A stretch of DNA of 64,000 nucleotides from Chryseobacterium sp. FH2 (lineage in GTDB: Bacteria; Bacteroidota; Bacteroidia; Flavobacteriales; Weeksellaceae). Under the pieces are notes generated by a model. The model saw nothing but the letters and a program-made list of their open reading frames with translations, made no database searches and had not been told where the DNA came from. The stretch lies in assembly GCF_001045455.1 (NCBI RefSeq), contig NZ_LFNE01000010.1:1-64000 (forward strand). The letters are read 5' to 3'. The position numbers and the translations under genes are program-made. This document shows positions 1-8,055 of this stretch, one piece after another (position 1 is the stretch's first letter; every line of letters starts with the position of its first letter).

Positions 1-1
1 T

Positions 2-335
2 TTATTTCTTAATCACTTTGGCATTTGCTGTTTTATTCTCCTCCGTTTTAATGGTCACCAGGTAAGCCCCCTGAATCAAAGCCTGCGTATTAATCTTGGT
101 CACCTTATTCCTGGTTTTCAGGCTCTGCAACTGCCTTCCGCTCATATCAAACACATTGCTTTGAAGCCTGAATATAGCTTCCTGAGATTAAATACGGTCG
201 GTCAATGGTGGAGATCACCTGGCTCAGAAAATCCTGTGTCGAGGATTTAATATCCTTTTGCCAGACTACTACTTCCTGAGAATACAGTACGGAAACTGTG
301 CATAAGGTTAATGCACTAAAGTAGAGTGTTTTCAT
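2..335 (-). pseudogene. Internally deleted T9SS sorting-domain protein (remnant)
   Basis: The first ~55 codons encode a signal peptide and a segment almost identical to the start of the intact T9SS protein at 15885-17426 (shared WQKDIKSSTQDFLSQV). Reading then jumps into a different frame that encodes a T9SS C-terminal tail (NVFDMSGRQLQ ... TANAKVIKK, stop at 2-4). About 400 internal codons of the paralogue are missing, and the junction around 150-175 is out of frame, so the first frame stops at 147-149. A homologous upstream region is also present (see 386-393). No function is expected. Downstream genes, if any, would lie to the left of the window. Confidence 0.85.
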
Positions 336-385
336 CTATTTTGTGTATTTAAAGGTTAATATTAGTTTTTATTATCACAATCTTG

Positions 386-393
386 CAAATTTA
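386..393 (-). promoter_or_regulatory. Promoter -7 box (TAAATTTG) of the deleted T9SS gene
   Basis: On the minus strand the box matches the Bacteroidota TAnnTTTG consensus about 50 bases upstream of the ATG at 335. Farther upstream a GAATGAGATTTAAT stretch recurs upstream of the intact paralogue (near 17513), so the promoter regions of the two genes are also related. Confidence 0.5.
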
Positions 394-614
394 ACGAATT
401 TTAATAATTACTCACTCACCTGAATGAGATTTAATATCAAATTTGTTATAGGTTAATGGTTTATTTCATAACCTTAGGCAAAAATAGAACGGCACAGCGA
501 CAGAACTTGACGTATGTTTTTTAAAGATGCAAATATTTTCATTTAGGTTGGAAAATAGGTTAAACTTTTCTTTTTAAATAACTTTTCAGTTTACTTCCAT
601 TTTTAAACCAAGCA

Positions 615-1434
615 ATGGATAACAGTACAACAAGCAATGTAAACAATATCAAAATAAGATACCTCATCCCAAATGTTATATTGCTTGTATTCAAACGGTG
701 GAATATATACTCTCTGAAACTGCAATATTCTTTCTTTATTATATTTTTTATCATTATCCTAGGATCGATTTTACCTAATAATAAAAATCGGCTTTACTTT
801 TATCAGCGCAACCTCTCAACTTCAAAAATTAAAAGTGTCGCGATAGGACTAGCTGAAATTTGCGGGAAAGCAAAAGCTATTAATATTGCAGTTTCTCCTT
901 ATACTGCTACACAATGTATCGGATACATCTATACCGTTAACGAAATTACAGAGACAAGAGATGATGATGGAAAAATCAGCAAATCTTATCGCGAAATCAG
1001 AAGAGAAGTCGTGCAAAGAACTTTCTTTTAACTGATGATTCCGGGAGCATAGAAATTTATACTGAAAAGCTGGAATGGATAAGTTTCTCTCCCACTTTTG
1101 AGGTAGAAAGAGGAAATCAGCGTTACCGCGAGTATATTCTTGATGACAAAACAGAAATTCTGATGATTGGGCAAGCTTTTACGAAGGGGCAAAAACCATT
1201 TTCAGATATGATAAAAATAAAAAACTCTTCGGAATGGCCCCACTTGAATTGGTAAATTTCGCAAATAAATGGAGGCCTCTTAAATTAAGAGCTGTTGCCA
1301 CAATACTTTGCATCGCACTTATTTCCACATTTATTTTTATAACTCCGGTGAAAACGGAAGGAAGCAAACTTATCTTCGGATCTGTCAACTGGAAAGAAAA
1401 ATTAACTCAAAATCCTTTTGATTTCCTCAACTAA
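615..1434 (+). pseudogene. GIDE-domain-like membrane protein, two frameshifts
   Basis: Three overlapping frames join into one protein. Frame one (615-1028) has a transmembrane segment near residues 37-52, then STSKIKSVAIGLAEICGKAK and CIGYIYTVNEIT. After a shift near 1020-1030 the reading continues FLLTDDSGSIEIYTEKLEW. A second shift near 1190 leads into IFRYDKNKKLFGMAPLELV and a C-terminal transmembrane helix ending at 1434. The order of a TM segment, a SxxRSxxxGLxE-like motif, a xYxYxVxE strand, a DDxGxxxI strand and a final TM segment resembles bacterial GIDE-domain proteins, relatives of mitochondrial MUL1/GIDE. That assignment is by pattern only. An antisense 64-codon ORF (560-754) overlaps the 5' end; it has one TM helix but no other support. 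Confidence 0.6.
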
Positions 1435-1447
1435 AAAATATCACAGA

Positions 1448-1817
1448 ATGCTAATCTCCACACTTATCATCATCATTGTCATTGTAGATGTTGTTTCATT
1501 TTTGGTCAAATCTTATAATCAGATTAATACAATAATTATAGGCTTTATAATGTATTTTGTTTTTCCGGGAGCCATGTTGGGTTTCATTATTGCTCTTTCA
1601 TGAGTGATTTGGGAATATTATAAAGGAAAAAGGGATGATACTCCGATTTGGGCTTTTGGGAGTGTGCAGCTTATTTATAACTCTTTTAATTCCTGCTTTA
1701 ATAGGTTATTTCAAGTTACTTTTCGAAAAAAACATTGATATTAAAAACGGACAAAGTTCAAATTCCAAGAGAATAAAAACCAAAATATTAAAGTTCAGTA
1801 AGAGGATTCCAAAATAA
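1448..1817 (+). pseudogene. Small membrane protein, interrupted
   Basis: The 5' part (ATG at 1448, or TTG at 1418) encodes two hydrophobic helices and stops at the TGA at 1601-1603. Past this stop the same frame continues VIWEYYKGKRDDTPIWAFG. The rest (LLIPALIGYFKLLFEKNIDI ...) lies in another frame ending at 1817. This reads as one three-helix membrane protein broken by a nonsense codon and a frameshift. It immediately follows the GIDE-like pseudogene and probably decayed with it. Family not recognised. Its 3' end overlaps the convergent ATL gene by 30 bases. Confidence 0.5.
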
Positions 1818-2084
1818 TTTTTTGAAATTTTTTATTCTAAAATTCTCAATAACAACTCCTTCTTTTTCTAATTTAGGCTGAAATTCAGGAACGGATAAAA
1901 CTCCTGAGCTGGAAATCACACGATGTGCAGGCACGTCTTTCGGGCACCCTCCCATTGCTTTCCCTACATGACGGGAATGATTGGGATAACCCACCGCTTT
2001 TGCTATCGCCCCGTAACTTGTTACTCTTCCTTTTGGAACAAGTTTAGTAATTTCCCAGACTTGTTCTTTGAATATTTCGTTCAT
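1788..2084 (-). CDS. Alkyltransferase-like protein (ATL), DNA-alkylation lesion recognition
   Basis: This 98-residue protein matches the DNA-binding domain of O6-alkylguanine-DNA alkyltransferase: FKEQVWEITKLVPKGRVTSYG followed by GxAMGGCPKDVPAHRVISSSG. In true MGMT/Ogt the acceptor motif is PCHRV; here it is PAHRV (residues 52-56), so the alkyl-accepting cysteine is replaced by alanine. ATL proteins are known to bind O6-alkylguanine, bend the DNA and hand the lesion to nucleotide-excision repair rather than reverse it. The length and the helix-turn-helix with an arginine finger (SRHVG) are intact, so this is a functional ATL rather than a broken Ogt. Confidence 0.9.
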   Translation of the reverse strand: MNEIFKEQVWEITKLVPKGRVTSYGAIAKAVGYPNHSRHVGKAMGGCPKDVPAHRVISSSGVLSVPEFQPKLEKEGVVIENFRIKNFKKLFWNPLTEL

Positions 2085-2177
2085 ATTTTACGTTAAAATG
2101 TGTTTTGATACTTAATACTTAGCATCATTTTTGGATTCTTATAACCACATCTAATCTAATCATCAAGATATAAAGTT

Positions 2178-2324
2178 ATGAAAAAATCACTTTTCAGCGT
2201 ATTGAATACAATCAATAAGGCTGTGTTACCAAAATTAAGCAATAAAGATCCAAATAAATTGACTAAAATCCAGAAAGGAATTCTGGCCTACCGGTATTTC
2301 GTTTTAGTGAATTCTTTAGACTGA
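2178..2324 (+). CDS. Small basic protein of 48 residues, probably conserved in flavobacteria
   Basis: This short ORF begins MKKSLFSVLNTINK, has a lysine-rich middle (LSNKDPNKLTKIQKG) and ends YRYFVLVNSLD. The clean ATG, Lys/Asn-rich amphipathic composition and free-standing position suggest a real gene. From memory, similar ~48-residue proteins occur in Chryseobacterium-type genomes, sometimes labelled SsrA-binding, but I see no SmpB fold and assign no function. No partner gene is evident; the neighbours point the other way. Confidence 0.55.
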   Translation: MKKSLFSVLNTINKAVLPKLSNKDPNKLTKIQKGILAYRYFVLVNSLD

Positions 2325-2393
2325 TAGATAAAAGGAAACAGAATCTACAGAAAACCGATCCGAACATTGGTATAGATTCAGAAAGGACATGCC

Positions 2394-2427
2394 AATAAAA
2401 AACGCTCCAAAAAATTGAAGCGTTTAT
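2394..2427 (-). terminator. Terminator of the deoxyhypusine-synthase-like gene
   Basis: An imperfect hairpin (arms AACGCT/AGCGTT extended by wobble pairs) is followed on the minus strand by a T-rich run, 40-70 bases after the stop codon at 2468. Confidence 0.7.
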
Positions 2428-2467
2428 AAGTTCTCTTCCGTCGAAATGACAAACAGAAAATATTATA

Positions 2468-3442
2468 TTAAGAATTCTCTAATATATAAGAGAACATTAA
2501 TGGTGCACAGATAGTTGCATCACTTTCAACGATAAATTTCGGTGTAGTAATATCCAGTTTACCCCAGGTAATTTTCTCGTTTGGAACAGCTCCTGAATAC
2601 GAACCGTAAGAAGTCGTAGAATCCGAAATCTGACAGAAATAAGACCAGAATGGAATGTCATGCATTTCCATATCCTGATACAGCATCGGTACAACACAAA
2701 TTGGGAAATCTCCCGCAATCCCTCCCCCAATCTGGAAGAACCCAACTCCTTTCCCACCTGAGTTTTTAGTGTACCAATCAGCCAGATAAGCCATATATTC
2801 AATCCCTGACTTCATTGTAGAAAATTGCAACTCTCCTTTAATACAGTAAGATGTGAAAATATTACCCATTGTAGAGTCTTCCCATCCCGGAACCACAATT
2901 GGCAAGTTTTTTTCAGCAGCAGCAATCATCCAAGAGTTTTCTCTAGGAATTTCGTAATACTGCTCTAAAACTCCCGAAAGAATCATTTTGTACATATATT
3001 CATGAGGAAAATATCTTTCACCTTTAGCTTCTGCGTCTTTCCAAATTTCAACGATATGTTTCTGCAATCTTCTGAAAGCTTCTTCTTCAGGAATACAGGT
3101 ATCTGTAACTCTGTTTAGACCTCTTTCCAATAAATCCCACTCTTCCTGTGGTGTAAGATCTCTGTAATGAGGAACTCTTTCGTAGTGAGAATGAGCAACA
3201 AGATTCATTAAATCTTCTTCAAGATTTGCACCTGTACAAGAGATAAAGTCTACTTTCCCCTGACGGATCATCTCAGCAAGAATTTTTCCTAACTCAGCAG
3301 TAGACATTGCTCCTGCTAAAGTAATCATCATCTTTCCACCATCTTTAAGATGTGCCACATATCCTTTAGAAGCATCTACCAACGCAGCTGCATTGAAGTG
3401 CAGGTAATATTTTTCTATAAATTCAGAAATCGGTTTGCTCAT
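2468..3442 (-). CDS. Deoxyhypusine-synthase family protein
   Basis: The 324-residue cytosolic protein has the family's NAD-binding Rossmann pattern (MMITLAGAMSTAELGKILAEMI near residue 40) and the C-terminal active-site region ITWGKLD. The lysine there aligns with the catalytic lysine of eukaryotic deoxyhypusine synthase, which forms an enzyme-spermidine imine. Bacteria lack eIF5A, so the substrate must differ. Bacterial relatives are thought to act in polyamine metabolism (homospermidine-synthase-like chemistry), but that is inference here. It is monocistronic with its own TATCTTTG -7 box, and no polyamine genes adjoin it. Length matches the bacterial family. Confidence 0.85.
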   Translation of the reverse strand: MSKPISEFIEKYYLHFNAAALVDASKGYVAHLKDGGKMMITLAGAMSTAELGKILAEMIRQGKVDFISCTGANLEEDLMNLVAHSHYERVPHYRDLTPQEEWDLLERGLNRVTDTCIPEEEAFRRLQKHIVEIWKDAEAKGERYFPHEYMYKMILSGVLEQYYEIPRENSWMIAAAEKNLPIVVPGWEDSTMGNIFTSYCIKGELQFSTMKSGIEYMAYLADWYTKNSGGKGVGFFQIGGGIAGDFPICVVPMLYQDMEMHDIPFWSYFCQISDSTTSYGSYSGAVPNEKITWGKLDITTPKFIVESDATICAPLMFSYILENS

Positions 3443-3456
3443 TTTTTTAATTTTTG

Positions 3457-3464
3457 CAAAGATA
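3457..3464 (-). promoter_or_regulatory. Promoter -7 box (TATCTTTG)
   Basis: Matches TAnnTTTG 15 bases upstream of the ATG at 3442, giving a very short leader. It lies between the stop of the upstream barrel gene and this start, so the gene has its own promoter. Confidence 0.6.
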
Positions 3465-3468
3465 AAAC

Positions 3469-4113
3469 TTAAAAACGGAATGTAGCGGCTGCACTCAAAG
3501 AAACTCTCGCTAAACCTTCTTTTTGTTCATCTTCTAAGGTGTATGAAACACCGTTGATCTTCATTTTATTCAATGTTCCGCCAGTTAATCCCAATTTTGG
3601 ACCAATTAAAACATTTTTATTTATCTGATACTGATATCCTAAATTGAGTTCAGCTCCTACATTAGACCCCGTACCTTTAACGTCCGCAGTTTTTGTAGTA
3701 TAAGAAATAGCGCCTAAACTTATATCAGCAAACAGCTTATGTTTTGTAGCTTCTTCAAAATTTGAAATCATGACAGCCGGTCCGAAAAAATTGATATTAT
3801 CTTTTGTCGTTATCGGAACAGACACAGGCATACCATTCACATATCCTAAAATATATCCATCACTTGAGGCATTGTAATTAGAATATTTTACCCCGATTGC
3901 CAAAATTTTATTAAGGTGATAATATGCGGAAATATCAAAATTCATCCCGCTTTTCAGTCCCTTCATATAGTCTTTTTCTTCCTTTGTCAACCCTTCAATA
4001 GTTTCGGCTGTCCTCCAAGCATATCCTACAGATGGAATGATCGAAAATTTTTGCTGGGCAAAAGAAAATACTGAAATTGAAAATAATCCTAGAGTTATTA
4101 GTTTTTTTATCAT
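3469..4113 (-). CDS. Outer-membrane beta-barrel protein
   Basis: A signal peptide (MIKKLITLGLFSISVFSFAQ) is followed by ~195 residues of alternating polar/hydrophobic strands (SIIPSVGYAW, AIGVKYSNYN, KLFADISLGAISY, LNLGYQYQINKNV) and a terminal strand ending in Phe (LSAAATFRF). This is the usual signature of an 8-stranded outer-membrane barrel of the OmpA/PorT-like type. An ATG at 4140 is excluded because a CAAAAATA element (minus-strand TATTTTTG promoter box, 4129-4136) lies just inside it; the ATG at 4113 is used. Ligand or role unknown. Confidence 0.8.
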   Translation of the reverse strand: MIKKLITLGLFSISVFSFAQQKFSIIPSVGYAWRTAETIEGLTKEEKDYMKGLKSGMNFDISAYYHLNKILAIGVKYSNYNASSDGYILGYVNGMPVSVPITTKDNINFFGPAVMISNFEEATKHKLFADISLGAISYTTKTADVKGTGSNVGAELNLGYQYQINKNVLIGPKLGLTGGTLNKMKINGVSYTLEDEQKEGLARVSLSAAATFRF

Positions 4114-4128
4114 TTTTAAAATTTTGCT

Positions 4129-4136
4129 CAAAAATA
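4129..4136 (-). promoter_or_regulatory. Promoter -7 box (TATTTTTG) of the barrel gene
   Basis: Matches TAnnTTTG 16 bases upstream of the ATG at 4113 and decides between two possible starts for that gene. Confidence 0.55.
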
Positions 4137-4140
4137 ACAT

Positions 4141-4511
4141 TTTATAAAAAAATAAAGGAGCTTTACAAAAATTAGATCTATGGTTTTATAAATCCAGCAT
4201 CGCGGAAAAACATAAAGTACAGCCATAAAGCAACTTTGATAATTTCGATCTTTCGTTCCCCATCTTTAAAAGGCATTAGAACTTTTTAAAAAAGAATCTA
4301 TGTGTAAATATAATAATGACAACAATATGCCAGAAAAGCAAAATGTTTCAGAAAATGAAATTTGTGTTGTCATAATATAATGTTCATATCAAGTTTTGCT
4401 AAGATAGAGCTTTAATATGAGTTTTAAAATTAAAGCTTGGCCATTAAAGAATAATGTAACTAAGAAATCGGGATATCATCTTTTAAGTTATTTTCTAATT
4501 CCTACCACGTA
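4141..4511. other. Intergenic stretch, no convincing gene
   Basis: These 370 AT-rich bases lie between the barrel gene and arfB. The only ORF of note is 4300-4380 (+), 26 codons (MCKYNNDNNMPEKQ ...), too short and isolated to call. I see no RNA-like hairpin or repeat. Confidence 0.5.
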
Positions 4512-4904
4512 TTAGTACTTAAACTTCCTATTTTCCTTTTTATCGGAAATCTTTTTTTTGGCATCTAATCTTTTCTGTTTTTGGCCTTTTGAAGGTTTGG
4601 TAGCCAATCTTTTTTTCGGTATAAACAAAGCTTCATCTACAATTTCAATAATTTTTTCAATAGCTTTATTTTTATTCATTAATTGTGTTCTGCTTTCAGA
4701 AACCGTTAAAAACAAAAAGCCGTCTGCATTGATCCTGTTTTTCAGTTTATTTTGAATTAATTTTTTTTGTTCAACAGTAAAAAATTCAGAATCCTCAACT
4801 TTCCAAAGTACAGTCACAGAGGTTTCCACTTTATTTACATTCTGTCCTCCTGCCCCGCTACTGCGGGAAGTTTTGAAACTTAATTCTTTTGAGAAATCTT
4901 TCAT
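4512..4904 (-). CDS. arfB: Alternative ribosome-rescue factor ArfB (peptidyl-tRNA hydrolase)
   Basis: The 130-residue protein is a stand-alone release-factor catalytic domain: SSGAGGQNVNKVETSV carries the GGQ motif (residues 19-21) that hydrolyses peptidyl-tRNA. The basic tail (KRLATKPSKGQKQKRLDAKKK ...) is the part of ArfB that inserts into the empty mRNA channel of stalled ribosomes. The absence of codon-recognition domains separates it from RF1/RF2. Three bases separate it from the menE-like gene upstream, so the two are likely cotranscribed. Confidence 0.95.
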   Translation of the reverse strand: MKDFSKELSFKTSRSSGAGGQNVNKVETSVTVLWKVEDSEFFTVEQKKLIQNKLKNRINADGFLFLTVSESRTQLMNKNKAIEKIIEIVDEALFIPKKRLATKPSKGQKQKRLDAKKKISDKKENRKFKY

Positions 4905-4906
4905 TC

Positions 4907-5929
4907 TTACATTATATTTTTAAGCTCAGTTCTACTTACCTTTCCGTTAGGAGTTCTGGGAATTTGTTCAACAAAAAGAATTTCTTTTGGCTTATGAAAA
5001 TTTTTCTCAAACGGAATTCCAGCTATTTTATTCACTACATCTTTTGATTCTTTTCCTTCTATTACCAATATCAATTTTTGTCCCAAACTTTCATCTTCCA
5101 TACCTAAAAAAACCACTTCATTCGGAATTTCTTTCTTTACTAATGATTCCAGTTCTTCCGGAAAAATTTTAGCTCCTCCTGAATTAATTACATTATCTAT
5201 TCTTCCTAAAAATCTAAATTGATTTTCATTCTTAATTTCAACTAAATCATTAGTTTGCAAAATTTCATCATTCACATTTGGGGCAAAAATTTTTAAACAA
5301 CCTCGCTGATCTTTTGAAATAGTGACATTTTCAAAGACTGTAAAATAATCCTCCGATATTGGAAAAATTTGTTTTAAACCAATGTGAGAAAGAGTTTCTG
5401 ACATTCCATACGTCTCAAAAATGCGATTCCCTTTTTGCGACTGGCTATTCGTTTTATCAATCTGCCTTTTCAAAGACTCTGAAACGGCAGCCCCTCCAAT
5501 AATTAAATTTTTAATTAAATGTAGTTTTTCCAGAGAATTTTCTACCTGAAGAGGAGTCATTGCACAAAAATCAATCTCCGTTTCAACATTCTCAAGAGGT
5601 CTTAAGGATGGTTCTGTAATAATGAGTTTCAGCTTTCGCTGAATGGAGCGTACAACCATCATTTTTCCTGAAATATATTCTATCGGGAGACATATTAAAG
5701 CTGTATTGCTTTCTTTTAAACCTAAAAAATCACAAGTCATCTTCGCAGAATTTACCATTTTATTTTTTTCAATTTCAAAAACTTTTGGTATTCCTGTAGA
5801 GCCAGAGGTCTGAACTTTTACGGTTGCAGAATCAGAAAACCATTCGCCCAGAAAGCTTTTGACTTTATTAGCAAATTCTGTATCGAATGATAATTTATTA
5901 ATATTGAGATCATTGAAGTCTATCAGCAT
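4907..5929 (-). CDS. menE: AMP-forming acyl-CoA ligase, probably o-succinylbenzoate-CoA ligase
   Basis: This is a short adenylate-forming enzyme (340 residues). The P-loop-like TSGSTGIPK lies near residue 40, FETYGMSET in the middle, and a small C-terminal domain ends with the catalytic-lysine motif RTPNGKVSR. The family activates a carboxylate as acyl-AMP and transfers it to CoA. The short length without an N-terminal extension fits flavobacterial MenE, which acts in menaquinone synthesis, but no other men genes are present, so substrate is inferred. An ATG at 6019 would lie upstream of a TACATTTA promoter box (5953-5960) and inside the tRNA promoter region, so the ATG at 5929 is chosen. Confidence 0.8.
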   Translation of the reverse strand: MLIDFNDLNINKLSFDTEFANKVKSFLGEWFSDSATVKVQTSGSTGIPKVFEIEKNKMVNSAKMTCDFLGLKESNTALICLPIEYISGKMMVVRSIQRKLKLIITEPSLRPLENVETEIDFCAMTPLQVENSLEKLHLIKNLIIGGAAVSESLKRQIDKTNSQSQKGNRIFETYGMSETLSHIGLKQIFPISEDYFTVFENVTISKDQRGCLKIFAPNVNDEILQTNDLVEIKNENQFRFLGRIDNVINSGGAKIFPEELESLVKKEIPNEVVFLGMEDESLGQKLILVIEGKESKDVVNKIAGIPFEKNFHKPKEILFVEQIPRTPNGKVSRTELKNIM

Positions 5930-5952
5930 AATTTCATAAATAAAATATGGAG

Positions 5953-5960
5953 TAAATGTA
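5953..5960 (-). promoter_or_regulatory. Promoter -7-like box (TACATTTA) for menE-arfB
   Basis: One mismatch to TAnnTTTG, 24 bases upstream of the chosen start, divergent from the tRNA-Gln promoter. Confidence 0.45.
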
Positions 5961-5980
5961 AAAAAAACTTTAAAAAGTTC

Positions 5981-6010
5981 TTGCGAATAATGAAAAAAGC
6001 TGTAAATTTG
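5981..6010 (+). promoter_or_regulatory. Promoter of tRNA-Gln copy 1
   Basis: TTG at 5981-5983, a 19-base spacer, then TAAATTTG at 6003-6010. This fits the Bacteroidota -33/-7 promoter and would start transcription just upstream of the tRNA. The same arrangement with the same spacer precedes tRNA copy 2. Confidence 0.75.
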
Positions 6011-6027
6011 CATCACCAAAATAAAAC

Positions 6028-6098
6028 AGACCTATAGTGTAACGGTAACACTCCGGTTTTTGGTACCGTCATTCGGGGTTCGAATCCCTGTGGGTCTA
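6028..6098 (+). tRNA. tRNA-Gln (anticodon TTG), copy 1
   Basis: Cloverleaf: acceptor AGACCTA/TGGGTCT, D-stem GTGT/ACAC, anticodon loop TTTTGGT giving TTG, T-arm CGGGG-TTCGAAT-CCCTG, discriminator A. The 3' CCA is not fully encoded. At 71 nt it differs from copy 2 (19144-19214) at only two positions (D-loop and variable loop). Confidence 0.95.
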
Positions 6099-6103
6099 CA
6101 TAG

Positions 6104-6148
6104 CAGGAGAAATGATTATTATTATCGTTTCTCCTGTTTTCTTTTTTT
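6104..6148 (+). terminator. Terminator after tRNA-Gln copy 1
   Basis: A nine-base-pair perfect hairpin (CAGGAGAAA/TTTCTCCTG) is followed by a T-rich tract. Its sequence differs from the terminators after tRNA copy 2 and at 18987, so this end of the island has a different flank. Confidence 0.85.
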
Positions 6149-7312
6149 GGCAACTCATTGTTAATCTGAAAAATAAGATTTACGATGGTGTTGATTCGGT
6201 GGTTCGATAATGATTTCCGTCAAATTCCAGTTTTTCGGGGAAAATCGAACCGATTATTTTTCTTTTCACGGCAATTCCCCCTTCCGAGTAAGTTTTCCAG
6301 ATAATAGTGAGACTTTCAATAGCCTGATCAATGAGTTTTGGAATGTCAACTTTTGATTGCTCGAGTAAAATATTTAACTGAATTTCCAGCGTTTCAATCT
6401 GATCTTTGCAGTCTTTTTTTATCTCAATATATTCATCATCATCTATCGTTTCAGCAAGCAATTTATTTCTTGCTACGGACAATCTTGAATTTATCTATCT
6501 TATCGAGATAGTGTTTTCTTTTCGAGTCTTGGTGTTTTAATGATCTCTCATAAGAATTTAAGGATACCTTTCTGACCAATTTCTTAACGGTTTCTGTCAT
6601 TTCCAATGCCTTCAATCCATCCTCAAAAACAGTATTGACAATCTCAGCCCTGTGGCGAAAACCACAGGTAGCATTGCAATGGTAATAATAGTATCTGTTA
6701 TTTCTACCTTTCGATGCACTTGCCATGATATTTTTTCCGCAATTAGGACAGATCAAAAAGCCTCTCAATGGAAAATATTCATCTGATAATATCTTGGTGT
6801 TAGGTCTGTGTATTCTCTTTTTCCCATCTAAAATATCCTGTACCCTGTAAAATAGAGACTCTGTGATCAAAGGCTGATGTTGACCATTAATAAAATAAGC
6901 ATCTTCTTCTTTAAATTTGGGTATAAAGACCTTTCCGCAATAGACTGGATTTCTGATGGCGATATGAAAAGAAGTTCGGCTAATCTTCTTCCGAAGTGAT
7001 TCATTCATTTTAATCTAATCTGATTAGAAGCATATATTCCCTTAGATATTTCTTCGAATGCCCATTTCATTTTTGATGCCTCTGGTTCGCTGAGTGCAAT
7101 GTACTTCTTGCCGTTTTCGGTTGTTTTATTGGCATATCCGAAAGGTGCTTTTCCCATCACACGACCTTCTTTTACAGCCCTTCTCATTCCATAAATACAT
7201 TCAATGCTCGTCGGTCGTTCTTGACCTCGGGTGCAGCCAGATAGTTTTCCGGAATAGAAAGATCAAGGGGTTGTTCAACCGCTTGCGGATCTATTCCCAA
7301 TTTGGTAAAGGT
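6125..7312 (-). pseudogene. Large serine recombinase, C-terminal part, frameshifted
   Basis: Reading right to left, frames join as LGIDPQAVEQPLDLSIPEN, NDRRALNVF, MRRAVKEGRVMGKAPFGY, then RNPVYCGKVFIP (recombinase domain), a zinc ribbon (CPNCG ... CNATCGFRHR), a coiled coil and a tail (FPEKLEFDGNHYRT, then HRINTIVNLIFQ in another frame). At least four frame changes occur, near 7195, 7006, 6475 and 6195. The N-terminal resolvase domain with the catalytic serine is gone; the fragment begins where the 7291-7632 gene ends. Such recombinases integrate mobile elements. This one is dead, and its distal end abuts the terminator of tRNA-Gln copy 1. Confidence 0.9.
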
Positions 7313-7632
7313 CTTTTTGCCCTAGGTTTTGGTTTTAATTCCCCGGCAAAATCAAACATATTAACTTGACTTCCTTCGAATGGATTGTATGAAGGTTGGT
7401 AGTCGAAATAACCTAAAGAATGTAGTTCCTTTATACATTTATGATAAGTAGCTGGTGAGTGTATTTTACTAATTCGCATAATTTCATCCCGAGAAATATT
7501 AATCGGATTCTTAAAGCGATTGAAATTCCAAAATTGAAACAATGCCATATACAGGCTGATATGAGTAGGATTAAGTGTATGTTCTTGAGCGACTTTTCCA
7601 AAAAAAGCTGTTAAGTGCTTGACGTAATTCAT
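7291..7632 (-). CDS. Winged-helix-like protein of a mobile element
   Basis: The 113-residue protein (MNYVKHLTAFFGKV ... THISLYMALFQFWN, NISRDEIMRISKIHSPATYHKCIKELHSLGYFDYQPSYNPF) reads as a winged-helix DNA-binding domain. The segment with ISRDEIM...SKIHSPATYHKCIKEL would be the helix-turn-helix. I know similar small proteins from Bacteroidota mobilizable elements beside Xis-type HTH genes and serine recombinases, where a regulatory or replication-linked role is supposed. Its 3' end overlaps the surviving 5' edge of the recombinase remnant, so that junction is probably a deletion scar. Confidence 0.65.
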   Translation of the reverse strand: MNYVKHLTAFFGKVAQEHTLNPTHISLYMALFQFWNFNRFKNPINISRDEIMRISKIHSPATYHKCIKELHSLGYFDYQPSYNPFEGSQVNMFDFAGELKPKPRAKRPLPNWE

Positions 7633-7708
7633 TTTCCTGAAAGTATTAAGTGGATATACATAATGATTTATTCAACAGTGAAAAGTTATGACAAAGATGA
7701 AATCATTA

Positions 7709-7969
7709 TCAAGGTTTCTTATTTAATAACTGTTCGATGTCTTTATAATTATAATATAATGTACCTCCTATGCGGGTGTAAGATAAAGTTCCATTAACAC
7801 GAAGATTTTGTAATGTTCCGGTGGAAATTTTCAAAAGTTCTTTAACCTCCGTTGATCTTAGCCACAATTTTTTTTCTGAGTTTTTGACTTGAAGAAAATT
7901 CTTAATTTCTTCCAATAATTCCGTTTTAAACTCTTGCAGATCTTCTTTCGTGATAATGTCTATTTTCAT
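7709..7969 (-). CDS. Helix-turn-helix (excisionase/MerR-like) DNA-binding protein
   Basis: An N-terminal coiled coil (TKEDLQEFKTELLEEIKNFL) precedes a compact HTH_17-type domain: WLRSTEVKELLKISTGTLQN, then a wing TLSYTRIGGTLYYNYKDIEQ. This is the usual organisation of excisionase-like proteins carried by Bacteroidota integrative elements, where they direct recombination or control mobilization genes. It belongs with the 7291 gene and the recombinase remnant. At 86 residues it is full length, but its recombinase partner is inactivated. Confidence 0.8.
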   Translation of the reverse strand: MKIDIITKEDLQEFKTELLEEIKNFLQVKNSEKKLWLRSTEVKELLKISTGTLQNLRVNGTLSYTRIGGTLYYNYKDIEQLLNKKP

Positions 7970-8055
7970 AACTATTAATTGTTGATATCAAGGGGGATGC
8001 TTGAAGAATTAAAAATCCTTTGGTAAATTGAACGTGAATATTAATTTTTAGTTTT

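Noticed and set aside
560..754. 64-codon minus-strand ORF with a TM helix overlapping the GIDE-like pseudogene
   Set aside because: It lies antisense to a stretch with better family signal and has no supporting neighbour; probably a shadow of AT-rich membrane codons.
4300..4380. 26-codon ORF (MCKYNNDNNMPEKQ...) as a possible peptide precursor
   Set aside because: Too short, no leader or core pattern, no maturation or export genes nearby.
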